From Sclerotinia nivalis (Eukaryota; Ascomycota; Leotiomycetes; Helotiales; Sclerotiniaceae), in the NCBI GenBank assembly GCA_029531795.1, contig CM055954.1:106584-170583 (forward strand): 64,000 nt of DNA, written 5' to 3'. The notes beneath the pieces are model-generated. The model was given only the letters and a program-made list of their open reading frames with translations, was not told the DNA's origin and made no database searches. Within the stretch, counting starts at the first letter, position 1, and every line of letters begins with the position of its first letter. The translations under genes and the position numbers were made by a program. Below, piece after piece: positions 1 to 10,003 of this stretch.

Positions 1-315
1 CTTATGAGCTCAAAAAGAAGGGGTGAGCTTAATCCTTTATATGATAAATCTCATAGCGATGAAGCTAAAGAGCTAATGAGACAAAAAGCGTTAGGTAGAA
101 AGTACTCTGAAGAGACCAAATTATTAATGAGTACAAAGCGTGGAAATCCTGTAAACATATATGAAAAGTTTTCATCTGAAGGGTTTAAATTAATAGGTAG
201 TTTTGTTTCAGCAAGAAGAGCTGGTAAATTTTTAGAAATTAGTGGTAGTACTGTTATAAGTTATATGAGATCTGGGGCGGTATTTAAAGACAGATATAAA
301 TTTTCATCTAAGTAA
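1..315 (+). CDS. GIY-YIG homing endonuclease, C-terminal part
   Basis: Open frame from the window edge to TAA at 313-315. Only the C-terminal modules are inside: a NUMOD3-like segment (GELNPLYDKSHSDEAKELM, then KALGRKYSEETK) followed by a NUMOD1-like helix-turn-helix segment (FVSARRAGKFLEISGSTV). These are the DNA-binding modules that follow the GIY-YIG nuclease domain in intron-encoded fungal endonucleases. The nuclease domain itself is off the window, so catalytic integrity cannot be judged. Confidence 0.75.
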   Translation, partial: LMSSKRRGELNPLYDKSHSDEAKELMRQKALGRKYSEETKLLMSTKRGNPVNIYEKFSSEGFKLIGSFVSARRAGKFLEISGSTVISYMRSGAVFKDRYKFSSK

Positions 316-601
316 TGATGAAAGAATATTATAATAACTATGAGTAAGTTTAATTTCACTATATGCTGTAAACTCCTAAAGCCTTAGATACCTTAAAGAA
401 AATAAAAATAGACTTTGTCGGTGATAACTCTGAAGGATGAAGGCGGCGGGCGCTTCGCACGTGCGCCCGCCACAATGGATTATTAGCAGGGAACCTAGGG
501 TAAGTACCTTAGTAGGATCCTTAGAGACTATACGTGAAGACCATGAGGTAAGACATAGTCCGGTTAAGTATGAAAATACTTAAGTTTTGACACTAATAGA
601 G
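1..601 (+). other. cox2 group I intron, 3' part (cut by window edge)
   Basis: Intron sequence running up to the first visible cox2 exon. After the endonuclease ORF (ending at 315) there are group I core pieces: TAGCAGGGAACCTAGGG near 484, the P7 5' side in GAGACTATACGTGAAG near 525, and the P7 3' side GACATAGTCC near 553. The 3' boundary is set by where cox2 coding resumes (TTA ATA TGA ACA, 602 on) and by a G as last intron base. The 5' splice site lies outside the window. Confidence 0.8.
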
Positions 602-679
602 TTAATATGAACAATTACTCCTGCCATAATTTTAATTTTAATCGCCTTTCCATCTTTTAAATTATTATACTTAATGGAT
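602..679 (+). CDS. cox2: cox2 internal exon, cytochrome c oxidase subunit 2
   Basis: First cox2 exon visible. It reads (L I) W T I T P A I I L I L I A F P S F K, then L L Y L M D, the second transmembrane helix of COX2; the tryptophan is TGA. Upstream exons with the N-terminus and first helix are outside the window. The exon ends in T at 679 and the next exon resumes at codon GAA (3074), giving ...[16 protein letters not shown]2 carries the binuclear CuA centre that takes electrons from cytochrome c at the inner membrane. Confidence 0.93.
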
Positions 680-962
680 TAAAATTTTAGTCCACCGTGC
701 AAACTCATAATTGTGCGGTTAAAGAGGATTAATTTCAAGGAAGACTGAAAAACTATTCAGTTTATTTGAAGCGAAGCTTGTTATTAAAAGTAGATCTTTA
801 GCTAAAGCGGATGACAAACAAGAACGTTCAACGACTAGAAGATAAACCTTATCTACAAGAATAATCTTCCTATGCTTTCACCACAGCATATTCATGGTTT
901 TATTTTTAAAAAAAGTATGTTGTACATGGTAGCTAGAGTATCCTCCGTTAATGAATTTAAGT

Positions 963-1060
963 TTAATAAGCCGGTTTCACCTTTTTTTTTTTTATTTATA
1001 ATTTTATTATTACGTAATAGATTTCTTATCATTATAAAAAAAATAAAAAAAATTAGGGGG
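963..1060 (+). repeat. AT-rich TTACGTAA element
   Basis: Runs from a T-rich start through AATTTTATTATTACGTAATA to an A-rich end AAAAAAATAAAAAAAATTAG. Almost the same stretch occurs at ~18735-18822 inside nad5 intron 3. It shares the pyrimidine-start, purine-end plan and the TTACGTAA centre with the other elements listed in this window, but the border arms are less regular. Confidence 0.7.
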
Positions 1061-1358
1061 TCTCTGCTTTTACCTTTCTTCTGCTCTTGTTATAAATAGA
1101 TTAGATAATAAAAGTAAATAGGCCAAAAAGCTATCCAGACTTATAAAGCATGGATGGGGCTAAGATTACTTAGTATTATTACAACTTGAAATTAGTTTTC
1201 AAGGGGCCAATGAATTACGGCCCACCTTGCCTAAGGTAAAAAAAAAAAATAAAACCTACTTATTATAACGAAGACATAGTCTGATCCATATTGAGAGATA
1301 TGGAATTAAAGAATAAATTCTTTAATTAACATAAGTGATAGTTAGTAAGAGCTCTACA

Positions 1359-2855
1359 ATGTCAGCTTCTCCTGCTACGCAGGGTTGCATGAATGGTAGA
1401 CCTAAATTAATAATATTAAAAAAATATACTTGCTCATATATAAGAAGGCATATCAACCAAACCATACCTCAATTATTTTCAATAGGGCCTGCATTAAATA
1501 TAATATATCCTGGTCTGCATTGTTTAACTAGCAACACTACCAGTAAAGTATTTAGACCTACCTTTTTAGTGAGAGGATTTAATTCAGCCAGAGTAACAAG
1601 CACGATAGAAGGTGGACAAGAAATAGATACTTCGCCCCTTATCCTCCGGATTAGGGGGGGGATGAGTAATTTTTACAAGTGATTAGGTGGTTTTACAGAC
1701 GCAGAGGGTTATTTCTATATAGTAATTAGCCGAAGTTGTGCCTTTAGATTCCAGATTAATTTACATAAAGATGATATAGATGTGCTATATTATATTCATA
1801 GAACACTAGGATTTGGAGAAGTTCGATCCTATAATAATTTTTCGTCTTTTACTGTAACAAGACTTAAAGATATTGCACTATTACTTAAGATTTTTGCTAA
1901 ATATCCACTTCAGGGTTCAAAATGGCTTAATTATAGAGACTTTTCTAAAGCTTTTGAGCTCTATACTAACTCTGATGGTGGGGCTGGGGTTGCGCCCAAT
2001 ACATTAAAAGAAATTTTAAGAATTAAAAACGGTATGAACCGGTTAAGATCTGATTTTATAATGCCAAATTATAAAGAAATCCGCATAACTCCTTACTGAT
2101 TACTAGGGTTTATAGAAGGAGAAGGTTGTTTTAGCATAAATAAACGTAACAATTTTCGATTAGACTTCAGTTTATGTCAGTCTTCTACAAACCTTCAATT
2201 ATTGGAAAAGATAAGAATTTATCTTGATAATCTCCCTAGTGAAGGAAGTAGCGATGGTAATTATGTAGGCGCTTTTGGTATTTCTAAGGTAAGAGCTAAT
2301 AACCCTAATCACCAGCCTACTACTAGAATTGAGACCGCTCGTATCCCGTATATAACTAATGTTTTTATTCCTTTCTTAGAAAATCTTACTTGACGAAGTA
2401 AAAAGCGGTTGGATTTTCAAGATTGAAAGAATATCTTATTGTTAAAAGAGCAAGGCCATCATTTCTCAGAACAAGGTGTTAAATTAATAGATCTTATTTT
2501 AAGTCAAATGAATAACAACAGACTTTCCACGGTTTCTAGCCACCCCACAGTAGACAGAGCGCTTTTACTAGCTGAAATTAACCACTTACTTCAAGAACCG
2601 TCAAACTTCGGCTTAAGGGACGGTAAAAAATGAATAATTTCATTGAATAAATATTATAACTCTTCTCGTGCAAACATTTGTGTAATCATTACTGATGAAA
2701 ATGGTAATAATCTACATTCGTTTGATTCCTTGGGGGACTGTGCTAAATTTTTAAACGTGCACCCTAGTACTGTTTCCAAGAGAGTAATTAAAGGTATACC
2801 TTTTTTATTAGAAAATAAACAAGCCTATATTAAAAAAGAGGAAGTTAATAATTAG
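1359..2855 (+). CDS. LAGLIDADG homing endonuclease with C-terminal NUMOD1-like domain
   Basis: One frame of about 498 codons, continuous when TGA (1680, 2097, 2391, 2631) is read as Trp. First motif LGGFTDAEGYF, second motif LLGFIEGEGCF, both with the acidic residue needed for metal binding. After the second domain come a linker (ALLLAEINHLLQEPSNFG) and a NUMOD1-like tail (SFDSLGDCAKFLNVHPSTV). The frame opens after TAA at 1332; ATG at 1359 is chosen over GTG at 1335. A GC-rich run CCCCTTATCCTCCGGATTAG near 1637 lies in the coding sequence and matches a palindrome in the large repeat elements, suggesting an in-frame insertion. Otherwise it looks intact. Confidence 0.85.
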
Positions 2856-3073
2856 GCATATTTTTATCTCTTTTGGAGGATAAACAAAGTTTGTGTTGCT
2901 TTGCCTTTCCCAGCACTATATGTGAGAGGTGCATGTATGTTTATAGAGCCAGCCTGGAAATAATTGTAGATGTAAATAGGTTGTTTTAGTCTAAGTTGTA
3001 ATCTAAAAGTTATTACACATAAGATATAAATGACAGTGAAAATATTAACATAAAGTATGTTATAACACATATG

Positions 3074-3249
3074 GAAGTGAGCGATCCCGCCATGTCTGTA
3101 TTAGCAGAGGGTCACCAGTGATATTGAAGTTATCAATACCCTGACTTTTTAAATACAGACAATGAGTTTATAGAATTTGATTCCTACTTAGTACCAGAAT
3201 CTGACTTAGAGGAGGGAGGATTGAGAATGTTAGAAGTAGATAATAGAGT
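3074..3249 (+). CDS. cox2: cox2 exon
   Basis: Reads [20 protein letters not shown] and continues to [10 protein letters not shown]. It contains the aromatic stretch WYWSY conserved in COX2 and thought to feed electrons from cytochrome c to CuA. The Trp codons include TGA. The exon ends inside or just after the valine codon GTG/GTT; the exact splice base (3248-3250) is ambiguous because the same bases occur at both ends of the intron. Confidence 0.93.
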
Positions 3250-3734
3250 GAAAAAGCCTTAAGCAAGCTTTAATGGCTCTTAAGTAATCAAACTCCGGGT
3301 AAATCCTAAGAGCTCAGAGTACTAACCTTTAACCTAAAAGGGTAAGAAAAGGGGCCAAACTAATCATTTGGGTATAGTAACAAGTTCTGAGATTTGACGA
3401 AAGTTAGAATGGATGTTCGCGGATCTAAATCACCTATTTTTCTTAGTAAATATAGCTTGGCACTTAGCTGAGCTTCATTACGATTAATGTGTAAAAGAGC
3501 AACGAGTAGACGGTTACTCGCCATATATTAGGTTCAAACCTCGAGCACCTCAGAAAGTGAGGGTAGATATATGGTGTAAGGTGTACTCTAATAGCCTATT
3601 ATTTTTTTTTTTTTGGCTGCTACGCAGACTTAATTTATGGTCTGCTACTAATAAATTAAGACCGTCAATTAAAGATAGACTAAAAAATCGGAAACGAGGC
3701 GTTATGTCTTTAGCTTGCACCTAAAAATCGGTAA

Positions 3735-4776
3735 ACCTCTCAAGGTAAAAGAAGATTAAAGCATGTATATATTCTTGGATTAAAATATGTTAGACCTAAT
3801 ATTACTAAAAGGGTCAAACATTCTTTTTCTTGATATGCTTTAGGTATAAGAAAGTATAGCGCGCCTGGTGTCGGTCCTGAACCATCTAATTTAAGTCCGT
3901 GATTTGTCACAGGTTTCACAGATGCAGAGGGTTGTTTTTCTATCACAGTATATAAGGATTCTACGCGTACTACAGGTTGAAGAGTCTGTGCTGAATTTCT
4001 AATCGGGCTTCATAGAAAAGACGTAGGGATTTTAAGAAAAATTCAAGCTTGTTTAGGAGGCATAGGGCGGATAGGTAAATTTGCTAAAGATGCTTATGCT
4101 TTAAGGGTAAATACTATAGGTGAAATGGTAAAAATAATTCATCATTTTGATAGATACCCTTTAATTTCTCAGAAACATGCAGATTATCTTCTTTGAAGAG
4201 AGGTTATTATGATGATGAAGCGAAAGGAGCATATAACTCAGGAAGGGCTTTTAACTATTCTTAGTTTGAGAGCTTCTTTGAATTTAGGTTTATCTGAGGC
4301 TTTAAAAACAGCTTTCCCTAATATCATACCCGTTATTAGACCTAAAGTCGATAACTTAGCTGTTCCACATGGTGAATGATTAGCTGGGTTTACATCAGGT
4401 GAGGGTTGTTGTTTTTTTGGTTTTTGTAAGTAAATCTTTAACACATGCATTAGGTTTTCGAGCCCAACTAGTATTCCAAATAACTCAACACTCTCGTGAT
4501 AAGATACTAATTGAAAGTTTAATATCTTATTTAGGTTGCGGTAGATTAGTAACTAGTTCTGATGGTAAAGTACAGTTCAGAGTAGAAAAATTTTCGGATA
4601 ATTCAGATAAAATTCTGGAATTTTTTGGCAGTCGTACGATTCGAGGAGTAAAATCCGAGGATTTTAAAGATTGATCTGCTGTGGCTAAATTAATGCGAAG
4701 TGGGGAGCATTTGACTCCAGAAGGGCTGGATAAGATTGTAAAAATAAAAGCGGGTATGAACAAAGGAAGAGCTTAA
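3735..4776 (+). pseudogene. LAGLIDADG endonuclease, frameshifted
   Basis: Frame opens after TAA at 3732 and reads, with TGA as Trp, WFVTGFTDAEGCFSI then a full first domain to WLAGFTSGEGCC around 4405. In the T/G-rich run near 4405-4425 the frame is lost: the N-terminal frame hits TAA at about 4432, while the rest of the second domain (LVFQITQHSRDKILIESL...MNKGRA) continues one frame over to TAA at 4774-4776. A one-base-equivalent change in the second LAGLIDADG motif explains this. Paralogous intron ORFs in the window show what the uninterrupted order should be. Probably inactive unless the site is edited or shifted. Confidence 0.8.
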
Positions 4777-4809
4777 TTTTTCATTATCTTCACTTCCCTT
4801 TGCATATTT

Positions 4810-5015
4810 CACCTTTATTTCCTTTTTTTTGTCCTTCATGCAAGACCAGTACTGGTCTTGCATGAAGGTAGAAATAATTTTATTATTGCATATATAGATT
4901 AATTATATAGTTTTTTCCCTTTTTTTTTTTTTATTATTATACAATACTATTTACGTAATAGTTATATATTTATAACTAAAAAAAAGGGAAAAAACGAATA
5001 AAAAAAAGGAAAAAT
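4810..5015 (+). repeat. Composite: element B nested in an element-A-like palindromic unit
   Basis: The outer unit begins TTTATTTCCTTTTTTTT and ends AAAAAAAGGAAAAATTT. Inside it are the 36-bp palindrome (4833-4868) and a complete inner unit (~4911-4994) bordered by TTTTTTCCCTTTTTTTT and AAAAAAAAGGGAAAAAA with TTTACGTAATAG at its centre. The same inner-in-outer arrangement, without the 36-bp palindrome, recurs at ~62205-62360. It lies in the 3' part of a cox2 intron after the ORF. Confidence 0.8.
4833..4868. repeat. 36-bp palindrome, copy 1
   Basis: Perfect palindrome CCTTCATGCAAGACCAGT / ACTGGTCTTGCATGAAGG. Identical or near-identical copies occur at 28210, 30812 (degenerate), 32952, 40137, 41878, 43012 (TGTACA centre), 47195, 50547, 57390, 58147, 59432, 61118 and 62011. 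Would form an 18-bp hairpin or cruciform. Confidence 0.95.
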
Positions 5016-5397
5016 TTTAAAGGAATAAAAATTCTACCGCTATTCTTCCTGCCCAGTGAAGCAGGAAGCTGGAGTGTACTACGATTCTAACAGAAAATTA
5101 GTATAATTTCGATGTAGGGTTTCTAATATAATACCGATGGGTAAGAACTTGCTAATTCGAAGGATAAGGGAAACTATAAAAGTTATATATTCTTCTGGCA
5201 ACCTTTTCACTTAAGGAAATTAAGTTTTTATAACCTGTGGTCCGCAGTCCTCCTTACAAATTAATGATGGATCTGTAAGATAGAAAAAAAAATATATATT
5301 AACGGAAACGAGGCGTTATATTCTCAGCTTATACCTAAAGGTTAAGATATTAAAGTTAATATCTGATATACTCATGGAAAAGAGAACCAAGACATGT

Positions 5398-5495
5398 TAT
5401 CCTACCTGAATTAACACACGTAAGATTTATTGTTACAGCAGCTGATGTTATACATTCTTTCGCCTGTCCTGCTTTAGGTATTAAATGTGATGCAT
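5398..5495 (+). CDS. cox2: cox2 exon
   Basis: Reads [20 protein letters not shown] then [12 protein letters not shown]. It contains the histidine of the HSFA motif, the first CuA ligand. It ends with T at 5495, which joins AC at 7317 to make a Tyr codon (DAY-PGRLNQ), a phase-1 junction that also satisfies the usual U-before / G-at-end rule of group I introns. Confidence 0.93.
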
Positions 5496-5912
5496 AAAAA
5501 AAATTAAGTGTAGGCTACTTATTAATTGTGCAATAAAGAAGAGCCAAACTCCGGGGAAGCCCTAAAGCTATAGTAACCAAAGTCACCCAGGAAGCTGGGA
5601 GACCGGCCTGATTAATGACTCAGGGTATGGTAACATCACTAGAGATGACAGTAATGTAAATGGGTTATCGTGGATCTAAACCAGAATTTGTCTGTAAAAG
5701 AGCAACGAGTAGACGGTTCTTCAACTTTTATAGTTGTAAGGTGTACTCTAGTCGTCGGGAAATCCGGTTCTAGGAAGAAATCAAGTAGATAGGCTTATCT
5801 ATCTATAAAGTAAACCTAAATTAAAGTTACTACAACAGCCTTGGCCTAACAACTATTTAGGATAAAGTTGTAATTCGATCCTTATTCAAACCATGTGTTT
5901 AAGGATATAAAC

Positions 5913-7246
5913 ATGGTAAAATCTAGAATAGCCGTGGTTATGGGTATTATCCTTTTAGTTATATCCTTAAATTCTTTAATGTACTTATATAGAGTCACAA
6001 AACTGTTACCAACCTTAGAAGATAAATTTAGTATAGGTAGACAGGTACGACCTAGTATAGGTAATAAACTACATGGAATGCCACGGGCCTCTTATATATT
6101 AAACGCAAAAGTGGAACGGTTTAAACCCCGTTTGCAAAGTGTAAGTGCTTTAAACTCCGTGAGATTTGAGTCGAATGCAGCTACATCTCTTTACAATAGT
6201 AAAACATCTCGTTCCCAACTTCTAGTTCAAGAACATATAGTCAAAGGTAACCCTACTAATAGCGAAGTTATTAATAGTGTTTTACTTAATCAAAAAGTTG
6301 CTATATCTCAAAAAGAGCTAGATGAACTTTTAAGCCTTCCAAGCGTAAAATTCGATTTACCTTTTTCTTATGAAACATACCCTTCATTACTAGCGTTAAT
6401 AAGAAAACCACGTTCTAACCGTAGTAATACAGGAGTCTATATTTTTACTCATAAATCGCCCCTCATTTCTCTCTCTCCTCCTCAACTAGTTGAGGAGGTA
6501 AGAGAGAAAAAGGGGGAGGGACAGGTAATAAATACGTAGGTTCAAGTAATGACTTAGCTAGAAGATTTAAACAATATTTTTACAAACATCTATTGTTTGC
6601 TAATAAAAGTTATGGATTATTAATGCCTTTGATTAACCAAGAAGGATTAAGTGCATTTAACTTACAAGTTATTGTAGTATCTTCTACTTATCCTAAATAT
6701 TCACACTGCTTTTTAGAACAATACTTTTTATTAGACAAAAGTTTTAACTTAAATACTCAAAGAATTGTTAATTTTAGAGTTAACCAAGGACTTAAAGTGT
6801 TTTTATACGATTTAGATTGTAAAACTTTATATTATTCAAGTAACTCTTTAAATGCCTTCTGTGCGGATTTAGGTATACACAGCTCATCTTATAGAAAATG
6901 TATATCAAGCGGTGTTCCTTACTTAGGTTTATTTGTTATTTCAAATAATTTAATAGAGGATGCAGTACCAGCTAGTTTAACTGAATCTGAAGTGGGTGAG
7001 TTATTAGCTAAACGTAGAAAAGAAAATTTAGATAAGCAAGCTATAGATTTAGGTAAAGTCATAGAAGTATTTGACAAAGATACCAATGAAAGAAAAACTT
7101 ACCCTTCTACTTATAAAGTTGCATATAGATTAGGTACTACTAGAACTACAATTAGAAGCTATATTAGTAAAGGTAAAGCATATAAGAATCGTTACTACTT
7201 AAAATTTACTGATAGTAGTAAATATGGCTTCGCTAGGAAATTATAA
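5913..7246 (+). pseudogene. GIY-YIG homing endonuclease split by a 65-bp palindromic insertion
   Basis: ATG at 5913 (frame open from GTG 5895). The N-terminus has a hydrophobic stretch (IAVVMGIILLVISLNSLMYL). The nuclease domain starts GVYIFTHK and should continue TGNKYVGSSNDLARRF, but bases ~6456-6520 between them are a foreign palindrome (see repeat at 6457). The insert is not a multiple of three, so the original frame stops at 6537-6539 and the remainder, ending with NUMOD1-like FCADLGIHSSSY and VAYRLGTTRTTI segments, lies in another frame to 7246. Removing 65 bases restores one continuous GIY-YIG reading frame. The insertion falls inside the catalytic module, between the GIY and YVG halves. 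Confidence 0.88.
6457..6516. mobile_element. Palindromic element Q, copy 1
   Basis: Runs CGCCCCTCATTTC ... CCTCCTCAACTAGTTGAGGAGG ... AAAAAGGGGG; arms pair CCCCT(N)TCTCTCTC with GAGAGAAAAAGGGG around a perfect 22-bp centre. A second copy sits at 12496-12554 in the cox2-nad4L spacer, almost identical base for base. This copy interrupts the GIY-YIG ORF. Confidence 0.9.
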
Positions 7247-7316
7247 GATATTATGTAATCATGATATTATACGCTGGCAGATTTATTAGGCGACGTTAGG
7301 TCGAAGTTGTAGCACG

Positions 7317-7375
7317 ACCCAGGGAGATTAAATCAAGTGTCTGTTCTTATAAATAGAGAAGGAACATTCTATGGT
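7317..7375 (+). CDS. cox2: cox2 exon
   Basis: Short exon of 59 nt reading (Y)PGRLNQVSVLINREGTFYG. The 3' end is GGT (7375); the next exon begins with CAA at 9594, so the intron splits FYG from QCSEICG, immediately before the CuA-binding loop. Both neighbouring introns carry GIY-YIG ORFs. Confidence 0.92.
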
Positions 7376-7908
7376 CTTATGAACAATGGCCAAAACTGTA
7401 GTGAACCTATGGTTACAAATCATCAAATTGCGGGAAACCCCTAAAGAAATCTTAACCAAGTAAGTATGGTAACATAACTTATGGCACAGGTAATGACTCG
7501 TGGTTATTTTTTGGGTTATTTATTTGATAAATAACCCAAAAAATTAGGTAAAATCAAGATTTATTATTCAATGGGCAATCCGCAGCCAAGTGCCAAATAT
7601 ATAATATTTGGTATGCAGTTCATCGACTAGACGGTGGTTGGTATTATTAGTTTTAATAATGCTTAAGATATAGTCAGACCCCACCTGAAAAGGTGCAGAA
7701 AAATATTTTAGTGGGTATTCATGATATTTTTTGTTAAATAGATATATATTAATTCGTTAATTATATTTAGGGATCTCTACAATAGTTTGCTAAACTTATT
7801 TTAATGTAAAAAAAAATCAAATTTAATATAACACACATGAAGCATTTGTCTTTCATATCCTATATCCCCACTACAGTGGGAAGCTACGGAGAAAGACTAT
7901 TGTAGTAT

Positions 7909-9216
7909 TTGCAAGATAAGATTAGTAGAAGTATTTATAATAATCCGTTTATATTTGATAAACGTATTGGATTAGGTTCTATAGCAGCTATATCTTTAAC
8001 TAGATATTTTAGTTCAAGTAGATCTTTTAGTTCAATTAGAACTTTGGTAAATAATCCAGAGTCTTTAGCGTTAGAGCATATCAATAGCGGAAAACCTACT
8101 ACTTCATTAATTATCAATAAAATATTATTGAATCAAAATTTATTAGTTACTGACTCTAAACTAGAAGAACTATTAAAAGTTAAAGGTGTAGAACTGGATC
8201 TTCCTATATCTACACCTGAAAATCAAAAACTTTTAGCTGAATTAACGGGTAAATCTCAATATAAAGGTTTTTCAGGTATATATATCTTTATACATAAAAA
8301 TACAGGTCATAAGTACGTAGGTTCATCTAATTTGTTAAGACGTAGAATGGATTACTATTTTAAAGGAGATTTCCCTTTAATGGGTAAATTTTTACCCTTA
8401 CTCCTGAAAGATGGGGAAAAAGCTTTTAAATTAATTGTATTTAAATTAGATAGTAATATATTTAGTAATCAAGACGCTTTAATATTAGAACAGTATCATT
8501 TATTAAATAAAGAATTCAACTTGAATACATTAAGAGTTGTTAATGCAGGATCTTCAAAAGGTGATCCTGTCTATGTTTATGATTTAACATGTAGTACTCT
8601 TTATTATCATGCTAAATCTAATATTGAGTTAAAAAGAGTGTTAAAAATACATACTGAAACTAGTAAAAGTTATGTAGATTCTAAGTTACCATATCTTAAT
8701 AAATTCTTACTATTAAGCTATCCTATACCTACAGCTCTAACAAGCAATCTTTCGGTGGATGAATTAGTAGATATGATGCAAAAAGAAAGACGTGATAGCT
8801 ATATTTTAGGTACCCGTAGAAGTATTTCAGTAGAATTAGAAATTAAAGAAGGAAATACATTTGTAGATTATAGAGGCCAAAATTTAAATTTTGATTCTTT
8901 AACATCTTGTATTGAATATTTAAGTAAATTAGGTTTAACTATTAAAAGAGACACTATTACTAGATATATAAACAATGAAAAAGTGTTTCATAATTTCTTA
9001 TGTAAGTACTCAAATAAAGTTTTACCTGATAATTTTGAAGAAGTAGGTTTAATTATTGATGAATATAAAAAATTAAAAGTAGATACAGAGTTAGGTTTAT
9101 TCAAAGTTAATGGAAAGAATAAACCTATTTGAGTTTTTCCTGTCGGCCTAAGGCCGACAGGAAAAACTCAAATGACCCCCAGAGGCCTGCGGCCTCCCTC
9201 CGGGGGGCTATTTTAG
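7909..9216 (+). CDS. GIY-YIG homing endonuclease, C-terminus altered by insertion
   Basis: Frame opens after TAG at 7903; the first candidate start is TTG 7909. The GIY-YIG domain is intact: GIYIFIHKNTGHKYVGSSNL (residues ~123-142), then RRRMDYYF and EQYHLLNKEFNLN with the conserved Glu/Asn. TGA at 9130 reads as Trp, after which the frame enters a palindromic insertion and stops at 9214-9216. A NUMOD1-like tail (FESITDTIKFFNTLNIKLDR) continues in another frame from ~9218 to 9325, so the original C-terminal DNA-binding segment has been cut off by the insertion. Its nuclease domain is the best preserved of the cox2 GIY-YIG ORFs. Confidence 0.82.
9131..9210. repeat. GC-rich palindromes inserted in GIY-YIG ORF
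   Basis: GAGTTTTTCCTGTCGGCC / (TAA) / GGCCGACAGGAAAAACTC is an almost perfect 39-bp inverted repeat, followed directly by AGAGGCCTGCGGCCTC and CCCTCCGGGGGGC hairpins. Coding similarity of the ORF to NUMOD1 resumes right after, in another frame. Confidence 0.85.
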
Positions 9217-9338
9217 TAAAAGGAAAAAATTTTGAGAAAAATTTTGAAAGTATTACAGATACAATTAAATTCTTTAATACTTTAAATATTAAATTAGATA
9301 GAAAAACTATATATCTTCGTTTAAAATGGCTCCGCCTA

Positions 9339-9432
9339 CCCCCTTTTTTTTCCCTTTTTTTTATTATTATACAATACTATTTACGTAATAATTATATATT
9401 TATAACTAAAAAAAAGGGAAAAAATAGGGGGG
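9339..9432. repeat. Element B (pyrimidine/purine-bordered), copy
   Basis: Bordered by CCCCCTTTTTTTTCCCTTTT on the left and AAAAGGGAAAAAATAGGGGG on the right, with an inner palindromic centre TATTTACGTAATA. Near-identical units at ~4911, ~9791, ~47066, ~60073 and ~62251. Confidence 0.85.
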
Positions 9433-9593
9433 GTTGGAAAAATATATAAAGATTATTATTTTGCTTATAAATAACTAGCTTTCGCTTGGCTCGCCTAGCT
9501 AAAGCAAGGCGGAGCCTAGATAAAAATATTATCTTTTACATATATAGCAATATAAATTAGCCCATTACATTAGATAAACGTGGAGTTATTTCG

Positions 9594-9692
9594 CAATGTT
9601 CAGAAATATGTGGTATATTACACTCGAGCATGCCTATAGTTATTGAATCGGTAAGTATTGAAAAATTCTTATCATGATTAGAAGAACAATAA
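9594..9692 (+). CDS. cox2: cox2 last exon
   Basis: Thirty-two codons plus [23 protein letters not shown] then SIEKFLSWLEEQ. It holds the CuA loop C-x-E-x-C-x3-H-x2-M with all five expected ligand positions. Trp near the end is TGA. Start follows G at 9593 and the stop is at 9690-9692. Confidence 0.95.
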
Positions 9693-9790
9693 TTTAAATT
9701 ATACAGTATAGAATTATTTTTTTTATGTAGGCCGGCTTGTCTATGCCTCCTTTTATTATATAGGAGTAAAAAAAAAGGTTTCTCACCTAT

Positions 9791-9883
9791 CCCCCTTTTT
9801 TTTCCCTTTTTTTTATTATTATACAATACTATTTACGTAATAATTATATATTTATAACTAAAAAAAAGGGAAAAAATAGGGGG
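9791..9883. repeat. Element B, copy
   Basis: Same borders and centre as the copy at 9339: CCCCCTTTTTTTTCCC ... TATTTACGTAATA ... AAAAAAAGGGAAAAAATAGG. Only ~450 bp separate the two copies, which flank the last cox2 exon. Confidence 0.88.
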
Positions 9884-10003
9884 AAGGGGGGTGCCTGCTA
9901 TACGAAGTAATGCAGACAAAGAAGCAAAGCAGGTTTACACTATACATGGTAAGTATAAATAAAGTTCCTAATCCACTTTAATTAATGAAAACAATTATTA
10001 ATT

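Larger units (their letters stand above)
680..3073 (+). other. cox2 group I intron with LAGLIDADG ORF
   Basis: Lies between cox2 codons for D and E (YLMD/EV). Group I signals precede the ORF: GTTCAACGACTAGAAG near 827 and the P7-like GACATAGTCTGATCC near 1272; last base is G at 3073. The ORF (1359-2855) sits downstream of these core pieces. An AT-rich element with a TTACGTAA centre (~963-1060) is inserted in the 5' part and recurs in a nad5 intron at ~18735. Subtype not assigned. Confidence 0.75.
3250..5397 (+). other. cox2 group I intron with broken LAGLIDADG ORF
   Basis: The core lies before the ORF: CAAACTCCGGGTAAATCC near 3290, GGATGTTCGCGGATCTAAAT near 3412, GTGTAAAAGAGCAACGAG near 3489 and GGTGTACTCTAATAGCC near 3578. 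This order of P, Q, R and S elements is shared with most group I introns in this window. The 3' part carries the nested element A/B composite (about 4810-5015). Splice bases are accurate to one or two nucleotides. Confidence 0.82.
5496..7316 (+). other. cox2 group I intron with broken GIY-YIG ORF
   Basis: Core before the ORF: CAAACTCCGGGGAAGCCC near 5528, GGGTTATCGTGGATCTAAAC near 5660, CTGTAAAAGAGCAACGAG near 5692 and AAGGTGTACTCTAG near 5737. The core from ~5520 to ~5745 is almost identical to that of nad5 intron 3 (18375-18904), although the two introns interrupt different genes. The intron ends in G at 7316. Confidence 0.85.
7376..9593 (+). other. cox2 group I intron with GIY-YIG ORF
   Basis: Core pieces before the ORF: ATTGCGGGAAACCCCTAAAG near 7427, GGGCAATCCGCAGCCAAG near 7573, TTCATCGACTAGACGG near 7619 and AGATATAGTCAGACC near 7668. 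The intron ends in G at 9593. Its 3' third is crowded with palindromes: a 39-bp perfect inverted repeat at ~9132-9170, GC hairpins to ~9210 and an element B copy at ~9339-9432. Confidence 0.85.

Noticed and set aside
872..1099. 75-codon ORF
   Set aside because: It runs through intron core and the poly-T/TTACGTAA element; composition is from the repeat.
9557..9826. Minus-strand 89-codon ORF
   Set aside because: Antisense to the last cox2 exon and element B.
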